Positions 41,740 to 54,489 are shown, counted from the stretch's first letter. The stretch is 64,000 bases of DNA from Aggregatibacter segnis ATCC 33393 (GCF_000185305.1 NZ_GL622200.1:1804741-1868740), one strand, 5' to 3'. Made by a program: numbers and translations. Notes: a model not told the origin generated them from the letters alone.

Positions 41740-42012
41740 TTATTTAACAGCATCTTTTAATGCTTTACCAGAAACGAATGCAGGCACTTTAGAAGCCGCA
41801 ATTTTAATTTCTGCACCGGTTTGTGGGTTACGACCAGTACGAGCTTTACGCGCGTTTACTTTAAATGTACCGAAACCGATTAATTGTACAGCTTCACCTT
41901 TTTTCAAACTACCGGTGATTGCGTCTAAAGTTGCTTCTAAAGCTGCTTTAGCTTGTTTTTTATTTAACTCAGCGGCGCTTGCAATAGCATCAATTAAGTC
42001 TGTTTTGTTCAT
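41740..42012 (-). CDS. hup: DNA-binding protein HU (HupA-like)
   Basis: HU is a dimeric nucleoid protein that bends DNA. The 90-residue protein is standard: [20 protein letters not shown], the arm region [17 protein letters not shown] with the conserved Arg, Asn and Pro, and [13 protein letters not shown] at the end. A strong AAGAAGGTACT site precedes ATG. Order with yjaG, hemE and nudC matches E. coli hupA rather than hupB. Confidence 0.97.
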   Translation of the reverse strand: MNKTDLIDAIASAAELNKKQAKAALEATLDAITGSLKKGEAVQLIGFGTFKVNARKARTGRNPQTGAEIKIAASKVPAFVSGKALKDAVK

Positions 42013-42173
42013 GGATTAGTACCTTCTTTTTAAGAAATTTAACAGTGGCTGAATAAGTATTTTAAGATACCTTATTCAATAAACCAGAATCACTGCAGTC
42101 AGTGCAGGCAAAGCTTAATCTAAGTTGCCTTGAAAACAAAGCAGGATTTTTAAAATTTGTGGAAAAAATCACA

Positions 42174-42764
42174 TTATTGGTCAATTTTTACACAAATATT
42201 TGAAACTCCCACCTCGCGTAACTCATTTTTTAAATCAGAAATCAACTCAACGTTGTGTTTTTCAGCTTCTTTCAATGCACGATAAATCTGCCATTGCACG
42301 TCTAATTCCTGCTGAATTTCTTCCGTTTCCTTTAATTCTGCTTCGGATAATTCACGACCATTTTGCTCAACTAATAAATCGGCTACCGTTTGCAGAGAAA
42401 GTTCACTCAATTTAACCGCTTGCACACATGAATCGACGGCGATGACCGTATGCAACACTTCAGCAAGCCCCTCACAGGCATCCAACGCAGGTACGACACC
42501 ATAAAAATCATAGTCATTCACATCGGGAATAATGTTTTCTAACTTCTCTAACTGATTTTCAAAATTAATATTGGCATCTTTAACCGTTAAATATTCCCAC
42601 ACTAAATTCAAAATATTGTGATATACCTTGGCATTTTGTGGCTGTTCTGTGATTTGGCAGAATAAATGGTAGTTGGGATACATTCGCTCACACAAGCACG
42701 CCATAAAAGTTAAATGCTGCCAAGTGGCGAGATTTTCTAAACGTTTATGAATCGGATTTCGCAT
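42174..42764 (-). CDS. yjaG: YjaG family protein (DUF416)
   Basis: The 196-residue helical protein has the DUF416 pattern: HLTFMACLCERMYPNYHLFCQ near the N-terminus, and YGVVPALDACEGLAEVLH in the middle. Its function is unknown. It begins 17 bases after hemE, with an uptake signal overlapping the hemE stop codon, and precedes hup as in E. coli. Confidence 0.93.
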   Translation of the reverse strand: MRNPIHKRLENLATWQHLTFMACLCERMYPNYHLFCQITEQPQNAKVYHNILNLVWEYLTVKDANINFENQLEKLENIIPDVNDYDFYGVVPALDACEGLAEVLHTVIAVDSCVQAVKLSELSLQTVADLLVEQNGRELSEAELKETEEIQQELDVQWQIYRALKEAEKHNVELISDLKNELREVGVSNICVKIDQ

Positions 42765-42781
42765 ATTATTTTTACCGCACT

Positions 42782-43846
42782 TTAGAGATGATAAGGCTTG
42801 GATAGCTGGTGTACCGCATCCACCAACACTTTCGGACTTTCTTCCGGCACGTCCTGATGAATGCCATGCCCAAGGTTAAATACATGGCCGCTCCCTTCAC
42901 CAAACGCCGCTAAAATTGACCGCACTTCGTCTTCAATTCGGCCAGCAGGCGCATAGAGCACGCTCGGATCCATGTTGCCTTGCAATGCTACTTTATGCCC
43001 AATACGGTGGCGTGCCTTAGCGATATCCACCGTCCAATCCAAGCCTACCGCATCACAACCGGTGTCGGCAATGGCTTCTAACCATAATCCGCCACCTTTG
43101 GTAAATAAGGTGACCGGCACACGACGCCCCTCATGCTCGCGAATCAAACCATCTACGATTTTGTGCATATAACGCAAGGAAAACTCCGGATATTCACGAT
43201 GCGCCAACACGCCGCCCCACGTATCAAACACCATGACCGCCTGGGCGCCGGCTTTAATTTGCGCATTTAAGTAAAGAATCACGCTGTCTGCCAGTTTATC
43301 TAACAAGGCGTGTAATAAGTGCGGTTCGCTATACAGCATTTTTTTAATTTTCGTAAAGGCTTTCGAAGATCCGCCTTCTACCATATAAGTGGCCAATGTC
43401 CACGGACTCCCGGAAAAGCCGATAAGGGGCACTTCTCCATTTAATTCACGACGAATCGTGCGCACCGCATTCATCACATATTGCAGTTCTTGTTCCGGAT
43501 CCGGAATAGGTAAATTTTCCACCGCACTTTTGCTGTCGATAACCCGTTCAAATTTCGGCCCTTCACCGGCGCCAAAGCTTAACCCGAGCCCCATGGCATC
43601 AGGAATCGTTAAAATATCGGAAAATAAAATCGCGGCATCCAAAGCATAACGGCGCAACGGTTGTAATGTCACCTCACAAGCTAAATCCGCATTACGACAC
43701 AAGGACATAAAATCACCGGCTTGCGCACGAGTGGCTTTGTATTCAGGCAAATACCGCCCCGCTTGGCGCATCATCCAAATCGGCGTCATATCCACAGGCT
43801 GACGTAAAAGGGCTCTTAAATAACGGTCATTTTTTAATGTGCTCAT
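42782..43846 (-). CDS. hemE: uroporphyrinogen decarboxylase
   Basis: HemE removes four carboxyl groups from uroporphyrinogen III in haem synthesis. The 354-residue TIM barrel matches E. coli closely: [39 protein letters not shown] with the catalytic Asp, [17 protein letters not shown] and [13 protein letters not shown]. It lies 6 bases after nudC, and its stop codon TAA forms the start of an uptake signal (AAGTGCGGT). An intact hemE suggests the organism can use at least the later haem steps. Confidence 0.97.
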   Translation of the reverse strand: MSTLKNDRYLRALLRQPVDMTPIWMMRQAGRYLPEYKATRAQAGDFMSLCRNADLACEVTLQPLRRYALDAAILFSDILTIPDAMGLGLSFGAGEGPKFERVIDSKSAVENLPIPDPEQELQYVMNAVRTIRRELNGEVPLIGFSGSPWTLATYMVEGGSSKAFTKIKKMLYSEPHLLHALLDKLADSVILYLNAQIKAGAQAVMVFDTWGGVLAHREYPEFSLRYMHKIVDGLIREHEGRRVPVTLFTKGGGLWLEAIADTGCDAVGLDWTVDIAKARHRIGHKVALQGNMDPSVLYAPAGRIEDEVRSILAAFGEGSGHVFNLGHGIHQDVPEESPKVLVDAVHQLSKPYHL

Positions 43847-43852
43847 AAAACC

Positions 43853-44638
43853 TCATGATTTATTTTTATCTTGTTGACATAAAACAAGCGTTGCTTCAAT
43901 TAATTTACGCGCAATAGTGCCATGTGGCGGCAATTCAGGCAAAGGCTGTTCGCAATCAAACCACTGCGCATCATAGATTTCTTCCGGTTGGACGTGAATT
44001 TCTCCTGCTGCGTAATCAGCCAAAAAGCCCACCATTTGCGAATTAGGAAATGCCCACGGCTGATTGCCAACATAGCGTAAATTTTTCACTTCAATCTGTG
44101 TTTCTTCCCAAATTTCACGGTGTACAGCCTCTTCAAAGGTTTCACCCACTTCCACAAAACCTGCCAGCGTCGTGTACATACCGCCTTTGTGGCGCATATG
44201 ATTTGCTAACAAAATTTGCGAACCGCGCCGAACGGCAACAATCACACAAGGGCAGATTACAGGATAAGTACGAAAGCCGCAAACTTGACATTGTACTGCC
44301 CACTCATCCGATTTTTGTTCGGTTTTGCCACCGCACTTGCCACAAAATTGATGCGTTTGGTAAAAATGATTTAATTCTACGCCACGAGCAAGCAGATTAA
44401 ATTGTTCCTGTGGTAATGACAGCTGATCGCGCAAGGGAAAATACGCCCGTGCATCGTTCGGTTGAGGCACCACGAGATATAACGGTTGCGCTAACCACTC
44501 GCCAAGAAAAAGTGCATGATGCCCTGTTAAACCTAATTCAGCCGCAGAACCAAAAGGAAGATTGCCATCAACAAGATGTATGGTGGAACCCTGTGTAAAA
44601 AGCCAAAAACCCTTGTCTTCAGCTTGAATTAATTTCAT
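43853..44638 (-). CDS. nudC: NAD-capped RNA hydrolase / NADH pyrophosphatase NudC
   Basis: NudC removes the NAD cap from RNA and cleaves NADH. The 261-residue protein has a zinc ribbon CGKCGGKTEQ...VQCQVCG, the Nudix box GFVEVGETFEEAVHREIWEETQIEV split as GxxxxE...REUxEE, and the family motif QPWAFPNSQMVGF. The ATG at 44638 aligns with E. coli NudC; the in-frame codons further upstream add a non-conserved stretch. It leads nudC-hemE-yjaG-hup. Confidence 0.95.
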   Translation of the reverse strand: MKLIQAEDKGFWLFTQGSTIHLVDGNLPFGSAAELGLTGHHALFLGEWLAQPLYLVVPQPNDARAYFPLRDQLSLPQEQFNLLARGVELNHFYQTHQFCGKCGGKTEQKSDEWAVQCQVCGFRTYPVICPCVIVAVRRGSQILLANHMRHKGGMYTTLAGFVEVGETFEEAVHREIWEETQIEVKNLRYVGNQPWAFPNSQMVGFLADYAAGEIHVQPEEIYDAQWFDCEQPLPELPPHGTIARKLIEATLVLCQQDKNKS

Positions 44639-44682
44639 TTTTTGACACCCGTTTAAATACGTGAAAAACACTTAAATTTTCC

Positions 44683-44719
44683 ACCGCACTTTGTTGTTCT
44701 GAGAAGAAAAAAGTGCGGT
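44683..44719. repeat. inverted uptake-signal pair between rpoC and nudC
   Basis: ACCGCACTT (44683-44691) and AAGTGCGGT (44711-44719) flank a 19-base centre, downstream of the rpoC terminator and upstream of nudC. It may act as a back-up terminator for rpoC. Confidence 0.65.
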
Positions 44720-44761
44720 CATTATAAAAGGTATTTTTTTATTTAGCGAATCATGCCCATA

Positions 44762-44791
44762 AAAAAACCCGAGGTTTAGCTCGGGTTTTTA
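44762..44791 (-). terminator. terminator of the rpoBC operon
   Basis: AACCCGAG and CTCGGGTT form a GC-rich stem with a GTTTAG loop; leftward it is followed by a T run, 13 bases past the rpoC stop. Confidence 0.92.
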
Positions 44792-44803
44792 TACGAGGGA
44801 ATA

Positions 44804-47800
44804 TTATTCCGCGTGCTCGTCATCTTCTACCATGTTTAACATTTCAGTTAAGCTGGCGGAAGCATCTTCAGAGGTCATAACGAATTCAGAAGCAATTTCT
44901 TCTTCATCCGCAGCCGATAATCTTACCGGCACCTCTTCATCAGCGATAACTGCCGGGTTTTTGTGACGATTTTGGTGATACGCAAAACCGGTACCAGCCG
45001 GGATCAGACGACCCACGATGACGTTTTCTTTCAAGCCGCGTAATTCATCGCGTTTACCTGCTACTGCTGCTTCCGTTAACACACGAGTGGTTTCTTGGAA
45101 GGATGCCGCAGAGATGAAGGACTCAGTTGCCAAGGACGCTTTGGTAATACCCAATAATTCACGTTCAAATTCCACCGGTGGCTTGCCTTCCGCTTCACGT
45201 TTACGGTTAACGATTTTCACGCGAGCTACTTCCACTTGTTCCCCTTCAAGGAATTCTGAGTCATAAGCTTTGGTAACAATCGCTTTACGCAACATTTGGC
45301 GAACGATAACTTCGATGTGTTTATCGTTAATTTTTACCCCTTGTAAGCGGTAAACTTCTTGGACTTCGTTAACGATATATTCGGTTACCGCGTGTACACC
45401 GCGTAAACGTAAGATGTCATGTGGCGTTTCTGCGCCATCGGAGATTAAATCACCGCGTTCTACCATTTCACCTTCGAATACGTTCAATTGACGCCATTTT
45501 GGAATCATTTCTTCGTACACTTCGCCTTCTGCCGGGGTAATCAACAAGCGACGTTTACCTTTGGTTTCTTTACCGAAGGACACGATACCGGAGATTTCCG
45601 CTAAAATCGCAGGCTCTTTCGGTTTACGCGCTTCAAACAAGTCTGCCACGCGAGGAAGACCACCGGTAATATCTTTCGTTCCCACAGATTCTTGCGGAAT
45701 ACGTGCTAACGGATCACCGATATGCACTTCTGCGCCGTCATCTAGGGTCACGATAGCTTTACTTGGTAAGAAGTATTGCGCTACAACATCGGTACCCGGC
45801 ACGAAAATATCGTTACCTTTGTCATCAACCAGTTTAATCGCCGGACGTAAGTCTTTACCTGCTGTTGCACGTTCACCCACGTCTTGCACCACGATAGAAG
45901 AAAGACCGGTTAATTCGTCGGTTTGACGAGTAACAGTTAAACCATCCACGATATCCACGAATTTTACGAAACCGCTCACTTCAGAGATAACCGGCATAGT
46001 ATGCGGATCCCAGTTCGCAATGGTTTCACCGGCATTCACCTCTTGCTGATCGCCTTTGTTCAAAATAGCACCGTAAGGCACTTTATAGTGCTCTTTGGTA
46101 CGACCGAAGGTATCCACAACGGTTAATTCCGTGTTACGAGAAGTTAATACTAATTTACCTTCGTTATTGGTCACGAATTTCGCATTGGCCAAACGCAATG
46201 TACCGTTGTTTTTCACTTGTACGCTAGACTCTTTGGCTGCTGCAGATGCCGCACCACCGATGTGGAACGTACGCATGGTTAACTGTGTTCCCGGCTCACC
46301 GATAGATTGTGCCGCAATAACGCCCACGGCTTCACCTTGGTTAATCAAGTGACCGCGCGCTAAATCACGACCGTAACATTTTGCACACACACCAAAGTCG
46401 GTATTACAGGTTACAACAGAACGTACCTTCACGCTGTCCACAGAATTTGCATCTAATACGTCACACAATTTTTCATCTAATAAGGTATTGCGTGGAATTA
46501 ATACTTCTTCTGTACCTGGTTTTAAGATGTCTTCTGCCGCAACACGACCTAAAACTTGTTCGCGTAGAGGCACTTTTTCATCGCCACCCTCAATTAACGG
46601 GGTCATCACGATACCTTCGTGTGTACCACAGTCATCTTCTACGATAACGAGGTCTTGTGCGACGTCAACCAAACGACGAGTTAAGTAACCGGAGTTCGCT
46701 GTTTTCAACGCGGTATCCGCCAAACCTTTACGCGCACCGTGGGTAGAAATAAAGTATTGCAAAACGTTCAAACCTTCACGGAAGTTTGCCGTAATCGGGG
46801 TTTCGATAATGGAACCATCCGGACGTGCCATCAAGCCACGCATACCCGCTAACTGACGAATCTGTGCTGCAGAACCACGTGCACCGGAATCCGCCATCAT
46901 AAAGATGCTGTTGAAGGACGCTTGTTTTTCCGGTTTCCCTTCACGGTTAATCACTTCTTCCGTAGAAAGGTTTTCCATCATGGCTTTAGCAACACGCTCG
47001 TTGGCAGCAGCCCAAATATCGATTACTTTGTTATAACGTTCGCCGGCGGTCACAAGACCGGATTGGAATTGTTCCTGAATTTCAGCCACTTCTTCTTCCG
47101 CTGCAGAAATAATTTCATATTTCTTCGCCGGAATGACCATATCGTCAATACCAACGGAAGAACCAGAACGGGCAGCATAAGCAAAACCGGTATACATAAT
47201 GTGGTCAGCAAACATAACACTGGCTTTCAAACCTAAACGACGATAGCTTTCGTTAATTAACTTAGAAATCGCTTTTTTACCGAGTGTTTGGTTAAACAAG
47301 CTAAATGGCATACCTTTCGGTGCAATCATCCATAAAATCGCACGACCGATAGTCGTATCTGTTAATGTGGTTTTTGATTCAAACTCACCGGCTTCGTTTT
47401 TCACATACTCAGTAATACGCACTTTCACACGAGAATGTAATTCTGCTTGACCGGTACGATAGGCTTTTTCTGCTTCGCGCGGGTCTTGCAATAACATGCC
47501 TTCACCTTTACCGTTCACTTTTTCGCGGGTCATGTAGTAAAGACCTAACACCACGTCTTGTGATGGAACGATAATCGGATCACCGTTTGCTGGAGAAAGG
47601 ATGTTGTTCGTAGACATCATTAACGCACGCGCTTCTAATTGCGCTTCCAACGTTAACGGTACGTGTACCGCCATTTGGTCACCATCGAAGTCCGCGTTGA
47701 ACGCCGCACAAACAAGTGGGTGTAATTGAATCGCTTTACCTTCGATTAAGATCGGCTCAAATGCTTGAATACCCAAACGGTGCAATGTTGGCGCACGGTT

Positions 47801-49072
47801 CAATAGAATCGGGTGTTCACGAATCACTTCAGCCAAGATATCCCAAACGATGGCGTCTTCACGCTCCACCATTTTCTTCGCAGCTTTAATTGTCGTTGCA
47901 TAACCACGGCTTTCTAATTTCGCATAGATAAACGGACGGAATAATTCCAATGCCATTTTCTTCGGCAAACCACATTGGTGTAAACGTAAGTATGGACCTA
48001 CGGTAATTACGGAACGACCGGAGTAGTCAACACGTTTACCCAACAAGTTTTGACGGAAACGGCCTTGTTTACCTTTAATCATATCCGCTAATGATTTTAA
48101 CGGACGACGGTTAGAACCGGTGATTGCACGACCGCGACGACCGTTGTCTAACAACGCATCAACGGATTCTTGTAACATACGTTTTTCGTTACGCACGATA
48201 ATATCCGGTGCGATTAAATCTAATAAACGTTTTAAGCGGTTGTTACGGTTGATGACACGACGGTATAAATCGTTCAAGTCGGAAGTCGCAAAACGACCGC
48301 CGTCTAACGGCACTAACGGACGTAAATCCGGTGGAAGCACCGGTAATACGGTCATCACCATCCATTCTGGTTTGTTGCCGGATTGTAAGAAGGCTTCCAA
48401 TAATTTTAAGCGTTTAGTGATTTTCTTACGTTTGGTTTCGGAATTGGTTTCTTGTAATTCTTCGCGTAAATTTTCGCATTCCGCTTCCAAATCGATACCG
48501 CGTAATAAGGCTTGAATGGCTTCTGCACCCATTTTGGCATCGAACTCATCTTGCCAACGATCTTCCGCGTCAAGATATTGTTCTTCGGTTAACAACTGAC
48601 CACGCTCGAGATCGGTCATACCCGGTTCGATCACAATGTAAGATTCAAAATAAAGCACGCGTTCAATATCACGCAACGGCATGTCTAACAATAAACCGAT
48701 ACGGGACGGCAGGGATTTTAAGAACCAAATGTGCGCCACCGGTGAGGCCAATTCAATGTGCCCCATACGTTCACGACGAACTTTAGTTTGAGTGACTTCT
48801 ACGCCACATTTTTCACAAATCACACCGCGGTGTTTTAAGCGTTTGTACTTACCGCACAAACATTCGTAATCTTTTACCGGTCCGAAGATACGGGCACAGA
48901 AAAGACCGTCACGCTCTGGTTTAAAGGTACGATAGTTGATTGTTTCAGGCTTTTTAACTTCACCGTATGACCAAGAACGGATCATGTCAGGTGAGGCTAA
49001 ACCGATTTTAATCACATCAAAATCTTCAGCGGTTTTTGATTGTGCTTTTAAAAACTTAACTAAGTCTTTCAC
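44804..49072 (-). CDS. rpoC: RNA polymerase beta' subunit
   Basis: RpoC forms the catalytic half of core RNA polymerase. The 1422-residue protein has the N-terminal zinc ribbon ([20 protein letters not shown]), the Mg-binding NADFDGDQM, the bridge helix and trigger loop region ([18 protein letters not shown]) and a second zinc site ([16 protein letters not shown]). The GTG at 49072 is chosen: AGGAGC (49079-49084) stands 6 bases before it and the family begins at this [10 protein letters not shown]. The frame stays open 11 codons further. An inverted uptake-signal pair lies between rpoB and rpoC. Confidence 0.99.
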   Translation of the reverse strand: MKDLVKFLKAQSKTAEDFDVIKIGLASPDMIRSWSYGEVKKPETINYRTFKPERDGLFCARIFGPVKDYECLCGKYKRLKHRGVICEKCGVEVTQTKVRRERMGHIELASPVAHIWFLKSLPSRIGLLLDMPLRDIERVLYFESYIVIEPGMTDLERGQLLTEEQYLDAEDRWQDEFDAKMGAEAIQALLRGIDLEAECENLREELQETNSETKRKKITKRLKLLEAFLQSGNKPEWMVMTVLPVLPPDLRPLVPLDGGRFATSDLNDLYRRVINRNNRLKRLLDLIAPDIIVRNEKRMLQESVDALLDNGRRGRAITGSNRRPLKSLADMIKGKQGRFRQNLLGKRVDYSGRSVITVGPYLRLHQCGLPKKMALELFRPFIYAKLESRGYATTIKAAKKMVEREDAIVWDILAEVIREHPILLNRAPTLHRLGIQAFEPILIEGKAIQLHPLVCAAFNADFDGDQMAVHVPLTLEAQLEARALMMSTNNILSPANGDPIIVPSQDVVLGLYYMTREKVNGKGEGMLLQDPREAEKAYRTGQAELHSRVKVRITEYVKNEAGEFESKTTLTDTTIGRAILWMIAPKGMPFSLFNQTLGKKAISKLINESYRRLGLKASVMFADHIMYTGFAYAARSGSSVGIDDMVIPAKKYEIISAAEEEVAEIQEQFQSGLVTAGERYNKVIDIWAAANERVAKAMMENLSTEEVINREGKPEKQASFNSIFMMADSGARGSAAQIRQLAGMRGLMARPDGSIIETPITANFREGLNVLQYFISTHGARKGLADTALKTANSGYLTRRLVDVAQDLVIVEDDCGTHEGIVMTPLIEGGDEKVPLREQVLGRVAAEDILKPGTEEVLIPRNTLLDEKLCDVLDANSVDSVKVRSVVTCNTDFGVCAKCYGRDLARGHLINQGEAVGVIAAQSIGEPGTQLTMRTFHIGGAASAAAKESSVQVKNNGTLRLANAKFVTNNEGKLVLTSRNTELTVVDTFGRTKEHYKVPYGAILNKGDQQEVNAGETIANWDPHTMPVISEVSGFVKFVDIVDGLTVTRQTDELTGLSSIVVQDVGERATAGKDLRPAIKLVDDKGNDIFVPGTDVVAQYFLPSKAIVTLDDGAEVHIGDPLARIPQESVGTKDITGGLPRVADLFEARKPKEPAILAEISGIVSFGKETKGKRRLLITPAEGEVYEEMIPKWRQLNVFEGEMVERGDLISDGAETPHDILRLRGVHAVTEYIVNEVQEVYRLQGVKINDKHIEVIVRQMLRKAIVTKAYDSEFLEGEQVEVARVKIVNRKREAEGKPPVEFERELLGITKASLATESFISAASFQETTRVLTEAAVAGKRDELRGLKENVIVGRLIPAGTGFAYHQNRHKNPAVIADEEVPVRLSAADEEEIASEFVMTSEDASASLTEMLNMVEDDEHAE

Positions 49073-49102
49073 AGATTTGCTCCTGTCGGAGTTAAACTTA
49101 TT

Positions 49103-49148
49103 CAAGTGCGGTCGTTTTTCAAAACGTTTTTAAAATCGACCGCACTTG
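49103..49148. repeat. inverted uptake-signal pair between rpoB and rpoC
   Basis: CAAGTGCGGTCG and CGACCGCACTTG form a perfect 12-base stem with a 22-base loop. In the transcript direction no T run follows, so it should not terminate strongly. Confidence 0.85.
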
Positions 49149-49175
49149 GGCTCAATAGGGGGTCAATACCCTGAC

Positions 49176-52100
49176 TTATTCTTCGTCCAAGTCGATGTTA
49201 ATACCAAGTGAACGGATTTCTTTCATAATTACGTTGAAAGATTCCGGTGTGCCCGGATCCATTTGTTGGTTGCCGCTGACGATGTTTTTATACATCTTCG
49301 TACGACCGTTCACGTCATCGGATTTCACGGTTAACATTTCTTGTAAGGTATAAGCCGCACCATAAGCTTCAAGTGCCCACACCTCCATCTCACCGAAACG
49401 TTGACCACCGAATTGCGCCTTACCACCCAACGGTTGTTGAGTAACAAGACTATAAGAACCGGTTGAACGCGCGTGCATTTTGTCATCAACCAAGTGGTTC
49501 AATTTGAGCATATACATGTAACCTACCGTTACCGGACGCTCGAATTTCTCACCTGTACGACCATCATAAAGGGTAATTTGACCGGAAGTCGGTAAACCAC
49601 CAAGCTCTAATAAGCCTTTAATTTCTTTTTCATGAGCACCGTCAAATACCGGTGTCGCAATCGGCAAACCTTTACGCAAGTTTTGTGCTAAACGCATCAC
49701 TTCTTCGTCTGTAAAGGTGCTGAGATCCACTTTTTGTGAACCGCCGCCAAGGTCATAGGCTTTCTGCATGTATTCACGCAATTTCGCGATAGATTGTTGT
49801 TGTTTAATCATCGCATTAATTTGATCACCGATACCTTTTGCCGCCAAACCTAAGTGAGTTTCTAAGATCTGACCAATATTCATACGGGACGGAACGCCCA
49901 GCGGGTTCAATACGATTTCAACAGGTTGACCGTTTTCATCGTATGGCATGTCTTCCACAGGGTTAATTTTGGAGATAACCCCTTTGTTACCGTGACGACC
50001 CGCCATTTTATCACCCGGTTGAATTTGACGTTTCACCGCCAAGTACACTTTAACGACTTTCAACACGCCCGGTGCCAAATCGTCGCCTTGGATAATCTTG
50101 TTGCGTTGAACTTCTAATTTACGTTCAAATTCTTTGCGTAATTCTTCGTGTTGTTCCGCTAACTGCTCTAACTGGTGTTGTTTTTCCTCGTTATCTAAGG
50201 TTTGTTCCAACCATTTAGTGCGGTCTAATTTATCTAAGGATTTCGCATCGAAACCGCCGGATAACAAGAGGTTGCGGACACGCATAAACAAGCCGGCTTC
50301 TAAGATCTCAAACTCTTCGCTCAAGTCTTTTTTCGCTTGTTTTAATTGCATTTCTTCGATTTCTAACGCACGTTTGTCTTTTTCTACGCCATCACGGGTA
50401 AACACTTGTACGTCAATAACGGTACCGGAAACGCTGTTTGGTACGCGTAAAGAAGAGTCTTTCACATCAGACGCTTTTTCACCGAAGATCGCGCGTAATA
50501 ATTTTTCTTCCGGGGTTAATTGGGTTTCACCTTTTGGTGTCACTTTACCGACCAGAATATCGCCGCCCTTCACTTCCGCACCGATATACACGATACCGGA
50601 TTCGTCCAATTTGCTTAATGCGGCTTCACCGACGTTAGGAATATCTGCGGTAATTTCTTCCGCACCTAATTTGGTATCACGTGCCACACAAGAAAGCTCT
50701 TGAATGTGAATAGTGGTGAAACGATCTTGTTGTACCACACGTTCGGAAACTAACATGGAGTCTTCGAAGTTATAACCGTTCCACGGCATGAACGCCACGC
50801 GAATATTTTGACCAAGCGCCAATTCACCTAAATCGGTAGAAGGACCATCTGCCAAAATTTCACCACGCTCAACCGGCTCACCTAATTCCACACAAGGAAT
50901 TTGGTTGATACAGGTGTTTTGGTTAGAACGGGTATATTTGATTAAGTTATAAATATCAATACCGGCTTCGCCCGCAACGGTTTCGTCTTCATTGACTTTC
51001 ACCACAATACGGGAAGCGTCCACGTATTGAATCGTACCACCGCGTTTTGCAACAACCGCAACACCGGAGTCAAGCGCTACTGCTTTCTCAATACCAGTAC
51101 CGACTAATGGTTTGTCTGCGCGTAATGTTGGTACGGCTTGACGTTGCATGTTCGCCCCCATCAAGGCACGGTTCGCATCGTCATGCTCTAAGAATGGAAT
51201 CAAAGCTGCCGCCACAGAAACCACTTGTTGAGTAGAAACGTCCATATAGTGAATTTCTTCAGGTTTATAAAGACCTGATTCACCATGTTCACCACGACAG
51301 GTAACAAACGCATCGGTAAAGCGGAACTCGTCATCAAGATTTGAGTTCGCCTGTGCGATAACGTATTTACCTTCTTCAATCGCAGAAAGGTATTCGATTT
51401 CTTCAGTCACTTGGCCATTGACGACTTTACGATACGGTGTTTCTAAGAAACCGTAGTCGTTGGTACGCGCATAAACGGAAAGAGAGTTAATCAAACCGAT
51501 GTTTGGACCTTCAGGGGTTTCAATCGGACACACGCGACCATAGTGAGTCGCATGGACGTCACGCACTTCAAAGCCTGCACGTTCACGAGTTAAACCGCCC
51601 GGTCCCAATGCAGAAATACGGCGTTTGTGTGTAACTTCTGATAATGGGTTGTTTTGGTCCATAAATTGAGATAATTGAGATGAACCAAAGAATTCTTTCA
51701 CCGCAGCAGAAATTGGTTTCGCATTAATTAAATCTTGTGGTGTCACAGCTTCCAGATCACCTAAAGACAAGCGCTCTTTCACTGCACGCTCAACACGCAC
51801 TAAGCCAATACGGAATTGGTTTTCTGCCATCTCACCCACAGAACGAATACGACGGTTACCTAAGTGGTCAATATCATCCACTTCACCACGACCGTTACGA
51901 ATTTCGATCAATTTCTTCATGACACTTACGATATCTTCGTTACTTAATGTGCCACTGCCGGTGGTTTCTTCAATCCCTAAAGAGCGGTTGAATTTCATAC
52001 GGCCTACCGCAGACAAGTCATAACGGTCGGAAGAGAAGAATAAATTCTCAAATAACGCTTCTGCCGCTTCTTTTGTCGGTGGCTCACCCGGACGCATCAT

Positions 52101-53204
52101 ACGGTAAATTTCCACTAACGCGCTTAAACGATCGCTAGACGGATCAACACGTAATGTTTCGGAAATATATGGGCCGTAATCCAAGTCATTGGTGAATAAG
52201 GTTTCAACTGTGGTATAGCCTGCTTGTGCTAATTTCGCCAATACCTCAAGAGAAAGCTCCATATTCGCCGCACAAACTAATTCGCCGGTATCTAAATTGA
52301 CATAGTCTTTCGCAGCAACTTTACCCACAATATATTCAGTTGGTACGTCTACTTGTTTAATATTATCTTTTTCTAATGCTTTAATATGACGAGCAGTGAT
52401 GCGACGACCACGTTCCACATACACTTTGCCATTTGCTTCAATATCAAATGCCGCCGTTTCACCACGTAAACGTTCAGGCATTAAATTCATCAGCAATTTA
52501 TTATCTTTAATTTCGAAGACAACTTTATCAAAGAAAAGATCTAAGATTTGTTCAGTGGTGTAACCCAACGCGCGCAAGATAATCGTTGATGGTAATTTAC
52601 GACGACGGTCGATACGTGCATATAAGTTATCTTTCGGATCAAATTCAAAATCCAACCATGAACCACGGTAAGGAATAATACGTGCGTTATACAGCACTTT
52701 ACCTGAAGAGTGAGTTTTACCTTTGTCACTATCAAAGAATACACCCGGACTACGATGTAATTGAGACACGATAACACGCTCGGTACCGTTAATCACGAAA
52801 GTACCATTATCGGTCATTAATGGGATCTCACCCATATAAACTTCTTGTTCTTTAATATCTTTGATCGTGCCAGGTGCGGCATCTTTGTCATAGCTAACCA
52901 AGCGTAATTTCACACGTAACGGTGCCGCATAAGTGGTACCACGGATTTGACACTCACGCACATCAAACACCGGCTCACCTAGCCTATAGCTAACATATTG
53001 TAATTCGGTATTTCCATTGGTACTGACAATTGGGAATACAGAGCGGAAAGCGGCTTCTAAGCCTTGTTGACCATCCGGATCTCTTTGAATAAATTTTTCA
53101 AAAGAATCAAGCTGGATTGTTAATAAATAGGGAATATTTAAAACTTGCGGACGTTTGCCGAAGTCTTTACGAATTCTTTTTTTCTCGGTATAGGAGTAAA
53201 CCAT
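49176..53204 (-). CDS. rpoB: RNA polymerase beta subunit
   Basis: RpoB is the second large catalytic subunit of RNA polymerase. The 1342-residue protein (E. coli 1342) starts [20 protein letters not shown]. The ATG at 53204, after AGAGGAACCC, is preferred to codons further upstream. The rifampicin pocket reads [20 protein letters not shown] followed by [10 protein letters not shown], with the key Gln, Asp, His, Arg and Ser all of the sensitive type. [12 protein letters not shown] and the C-terminal clamp [25 protein letters not shown] (read in parts) are present. Confidence 0.99.
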   Translation of the reverse strand: MVYSYTEKKRIRKDFGKRPQVLNIPYLLTIQLDSFEKFIQRDPDGQQGLEAAFRSVFPIVSTNGNTELQYVSYRLGEPVFDVRECQIRGTTYAAPLRVKLRLVSYDKDAAPGTIKDIKEQEVYMGEIPLMTDNGTFVINGTERVIVSQLHRSPGVFFDSDKGKTHSSGKVLYNARIIPYRGSWLDFEFDPKDNLYARIDRRRKLPSTIILRALGYTTEQILDLFFDKVVFEIKDNKLLMNLMPERLRGETAAFDIEANGKVYVERGRRITARHIKALEKDNIKQVDVPTEYIVGKVAAKDYVNLDTGELVCAANMELSLEVLAKLAQAGYTTVETLFTNDLDYGPYISETLRVDPSSDRLSALVEIYRMMRPGEPPTKEAAEALFENLFFSSDRYDLSAVGRMKFNRSLGIEETTGSGTLSNEDIVSVMKKLIEIRNGRGEVDDIDHLGNRRIRSVGEMAENQFRIGLVRVERAVKERLSLGDLEAVTPQDLINAKPISAAVKEFFGSSQLSQFMDQNNPLSEVTHKRRISALGPGGLTRERAGFEVRDVHATHYGRVCPIETPEGPNIGLINSLSVYARTNDYGFLETPYRKVVNGQVTEEIEYLSAIEEGKYVIAQANSNLDDEFRFTDAFVTCRGEHGESGLYKPEEIHYMDVSTQQVVSVAAALIPFLEHDDANRALMGANMQRQAVPTLRADKPLVGTGIEKAVALDSGVAVVAKRGGTIQYVDASRIVVKVNEDETVAGEAGIDIYNLIKYTRSNQNTCINQIPCVELGEPVERGEILADGPSTDLGELALGQNIRVAFMPWNGYNFEDSMLVSERVVQQDRFTTIHIQELSCVARDTKLGAEEITADIPNVGEAALSKLDESGIVYIGAEVKGGDILVGKVTPKGETQLTPEEKLLRAIFGEKASDVKDSSLRVPNSVSGTVIDVQVFTRDGVEKDKRALEIEEMQLKQAKKDLSEEFEILEAGLFMRVRNLLLSGGFDAKSLDKLDRTKWLEQTLDNEEKQHQLEQLAEQHEELRKEFERKLEVQRNKIIQGDDLAPGVLKVVKVYLAVKRQIQPGDKMAGRHGNKGVISKINPVEDMPYDENGQPVEIVLNPLGVPSRMNIGQILETHLGLAAKGIGDQINAMIKQQQSIAKLREYMQKAYDLGGGSQKVDLSTFTDEEVMRLAQNLRKGLPIATPVFDGAHEKEIKGLLELGGLPTSGQITLYDGRTGEKFERPVTVGYMYMLKLNHLVDDKMHARSTGSYSLVTQQPLGGKAQFGGQRFGEMEVWALEAYGAAYTLQEMLTVKSDDVNGRTKMYKNIVSGNQQMDPGTPESFNVIMKEIRSLGINIDLDEE

Positions 53205-53411
53205 AGGGTTCCTCTGCTTGCTGTTCAGTGACCCACAATCAACACGCAATATTTGCGACAAATATTGGTGATAATGTATTAGATACCGTTTTTAGATGAC
53301 CGCACTATGAACCTTACTTCTTGAGTGGGTAGCTCAAATTAAAATGCTTTGTTTAACTTGAGGAAACAAAAGTAATCAAACGGCAAATTTACTTCTGTTT
53401 TTGATAGCACA

Positions 53412-53441
53412 AAATGGCTGATGGTCACCCACCAGCCATTT
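53412..53441 (-). terminator. possible attenuator between rplL and rpoB
   Basis: AAATGGCTG and CAGCCATTT form a 9-base stem with a 12-base loop, and leftward the sequence goes on TTTTGTGC, a short T tract. Position matches the rplL-rpoB attenuator of E. coli, which lets only part of the transcripts enter rpoBC. The remaining ~200 bases up to rpoB show no gene. Confidence 0.55.
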
Positions 53442-53473
53442 AGCCTGAGAAACAGGACGAAATAAAATCAAAA

Positions 53474-53845
53474 TTATTTGATTTCTACTTTCGCGCCAGC
53501 TTCTTCTAATTCTTTCTTAAGTGCTTCTGCTTCTGCTTTAGCAATGCCTTCTTTCAATACAGCCGGTGCAGATTCAACTAAGTCTTTAGCTTCTTTCAAG
53601 CCTAAACCGGTTGCACCACGTACTGCTTTGATTACTGCTACTTTGTTAGCACCAGCTTCAGCAAGAACTACGTCGAATTCAGTTTTTTCTTCTGCCGCTG
53701 CTGCTGCACCACCTGCTGGAGCTGCTGCTACTGCTGCCGCTGCGGAAACACCGAATTTTTCTTCCATCGCTGCGATTAATTCAACGATTTCAGTTACAGA
53801 TTTAGAAGCAATCGCTTCAATGATTTGTTCGTTAGTTAATGACAT
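53474..53845 (-). CDS. rplL: 50S ribosomal protein L7/L12
   Basis: L7/L12 forms the stalk dimers that recruit translation factors. The 123-residue protein starts [20 protein letters not shown], has an Ala- and Gly-rich hinge, and the C-terminal domain [20 protein letters not shown] with [12 protein letters not shown]. The first Ala/Ser after Met would be exposed for acetylation. It lies 51 bases after rplJ. Confidence 0.99.
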   Translation of the reverse strand: MSLTNEQIIEAIASKSVTEIVELIAAMEEKFGVSAAAAVAAAPAGGAAAAAEEKTEFDVVLAEAGANKVAVIKAVRGATGLGLKEAKDLVESAPAVLKEGIAKAEAEALKKELEEAGAKVEIK

Positions 53846-53896
53846 AACAATCAATTCCTAAAGTAAATAAAGTTAATTGGATGAAGAAACGCTTGA

Positions 53897-54388
53897 TTAA
53901 GCCGCTTCTTGTAATTTGTCGCGTAATGCCGCAAAAGTGCGAACAAGTTTGCCTGCCGCAGCTTCTTTCATTGTGCCCATTAAACGTGCAATTGCTTCGT
54001 CGTAAGTCGGTAATGTTGCTAAGAATTCAACATCTTGGATCTTACCTTCAAAGGCTGCACCTTTAAGTTCAAACTTATCGTTTGCTTTCGCAAATTCTTT
54101 GAACAAACGTGCTGCAGCACCTGGATGTTCAGTAGAGAATGCGATAAGTGTTGGACCGGTAAATGTGTCTTTCAAACACTCGAATTCAGTACCTTCTACC
54201 GCACGACGTAATAAAGTATTACGAACAACGCGCATAGAAACACCGGCTTCACGTGCAGATTTACGCAATTCGGTCATTTTGTCTACTGTCACACCACGGG
54301 AATCCGCGATCACAGCAGAAAGGGCACCTTTGGCTGCTTCATTTACTTCGGCAACAATTGCTTGTTTGTCTTGAAGATTTAATGCCAT
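53897..54388 (-). CDS. rplJ: 50S ribosomal protein L10
   Basis: L10 anchors the L7/L12 stalk and represses its own operon by binding the mRNA leader. The 163-residue protein (E. coli 165) has [40 protein letters not shown] and the C-terminal helix for L12 dimers. The L10 leader is at 54490-54550, and rplL follows. Confidence 0.98.
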   Translation of the reverse strand: MALNLQDKQAIVAEVNEAAKGALSAVIADSRGVTVDKMTELRKSAREAGVSMRVVRNTLLRRAVEGTEFECLKDTFTGPTLIAFSTEHPGAAARLFKEFAKANDKFELKGAAFEGKIQDVEFLATLPTYDEAIARLMGTMKEAAAGKLVRTFAALRDKLQEAA

Positions 54389-54489
54389 TGGCTGTTAGCT
54401 CCTGAATACACTCCGATTGCTCGGAATTTAAATACCTAATAAAACGACTATTAGGACGAATTCGGTGCACAGAAGCAAGAAAATTCTTA

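Noticed and set aside
49926-50703. Plus-strand open frames opposite rpoB
   Set aside because: They are antisense shadows of a highly conserved gene and have no ribosome-binding sites or recognisable domains.
53478-53861. Plus-strand open frame of 127 codons opposite rplL
   Set aside because: It is a shadow of the Ala-rich L7/L12 gene, whose protein is unmistakable.
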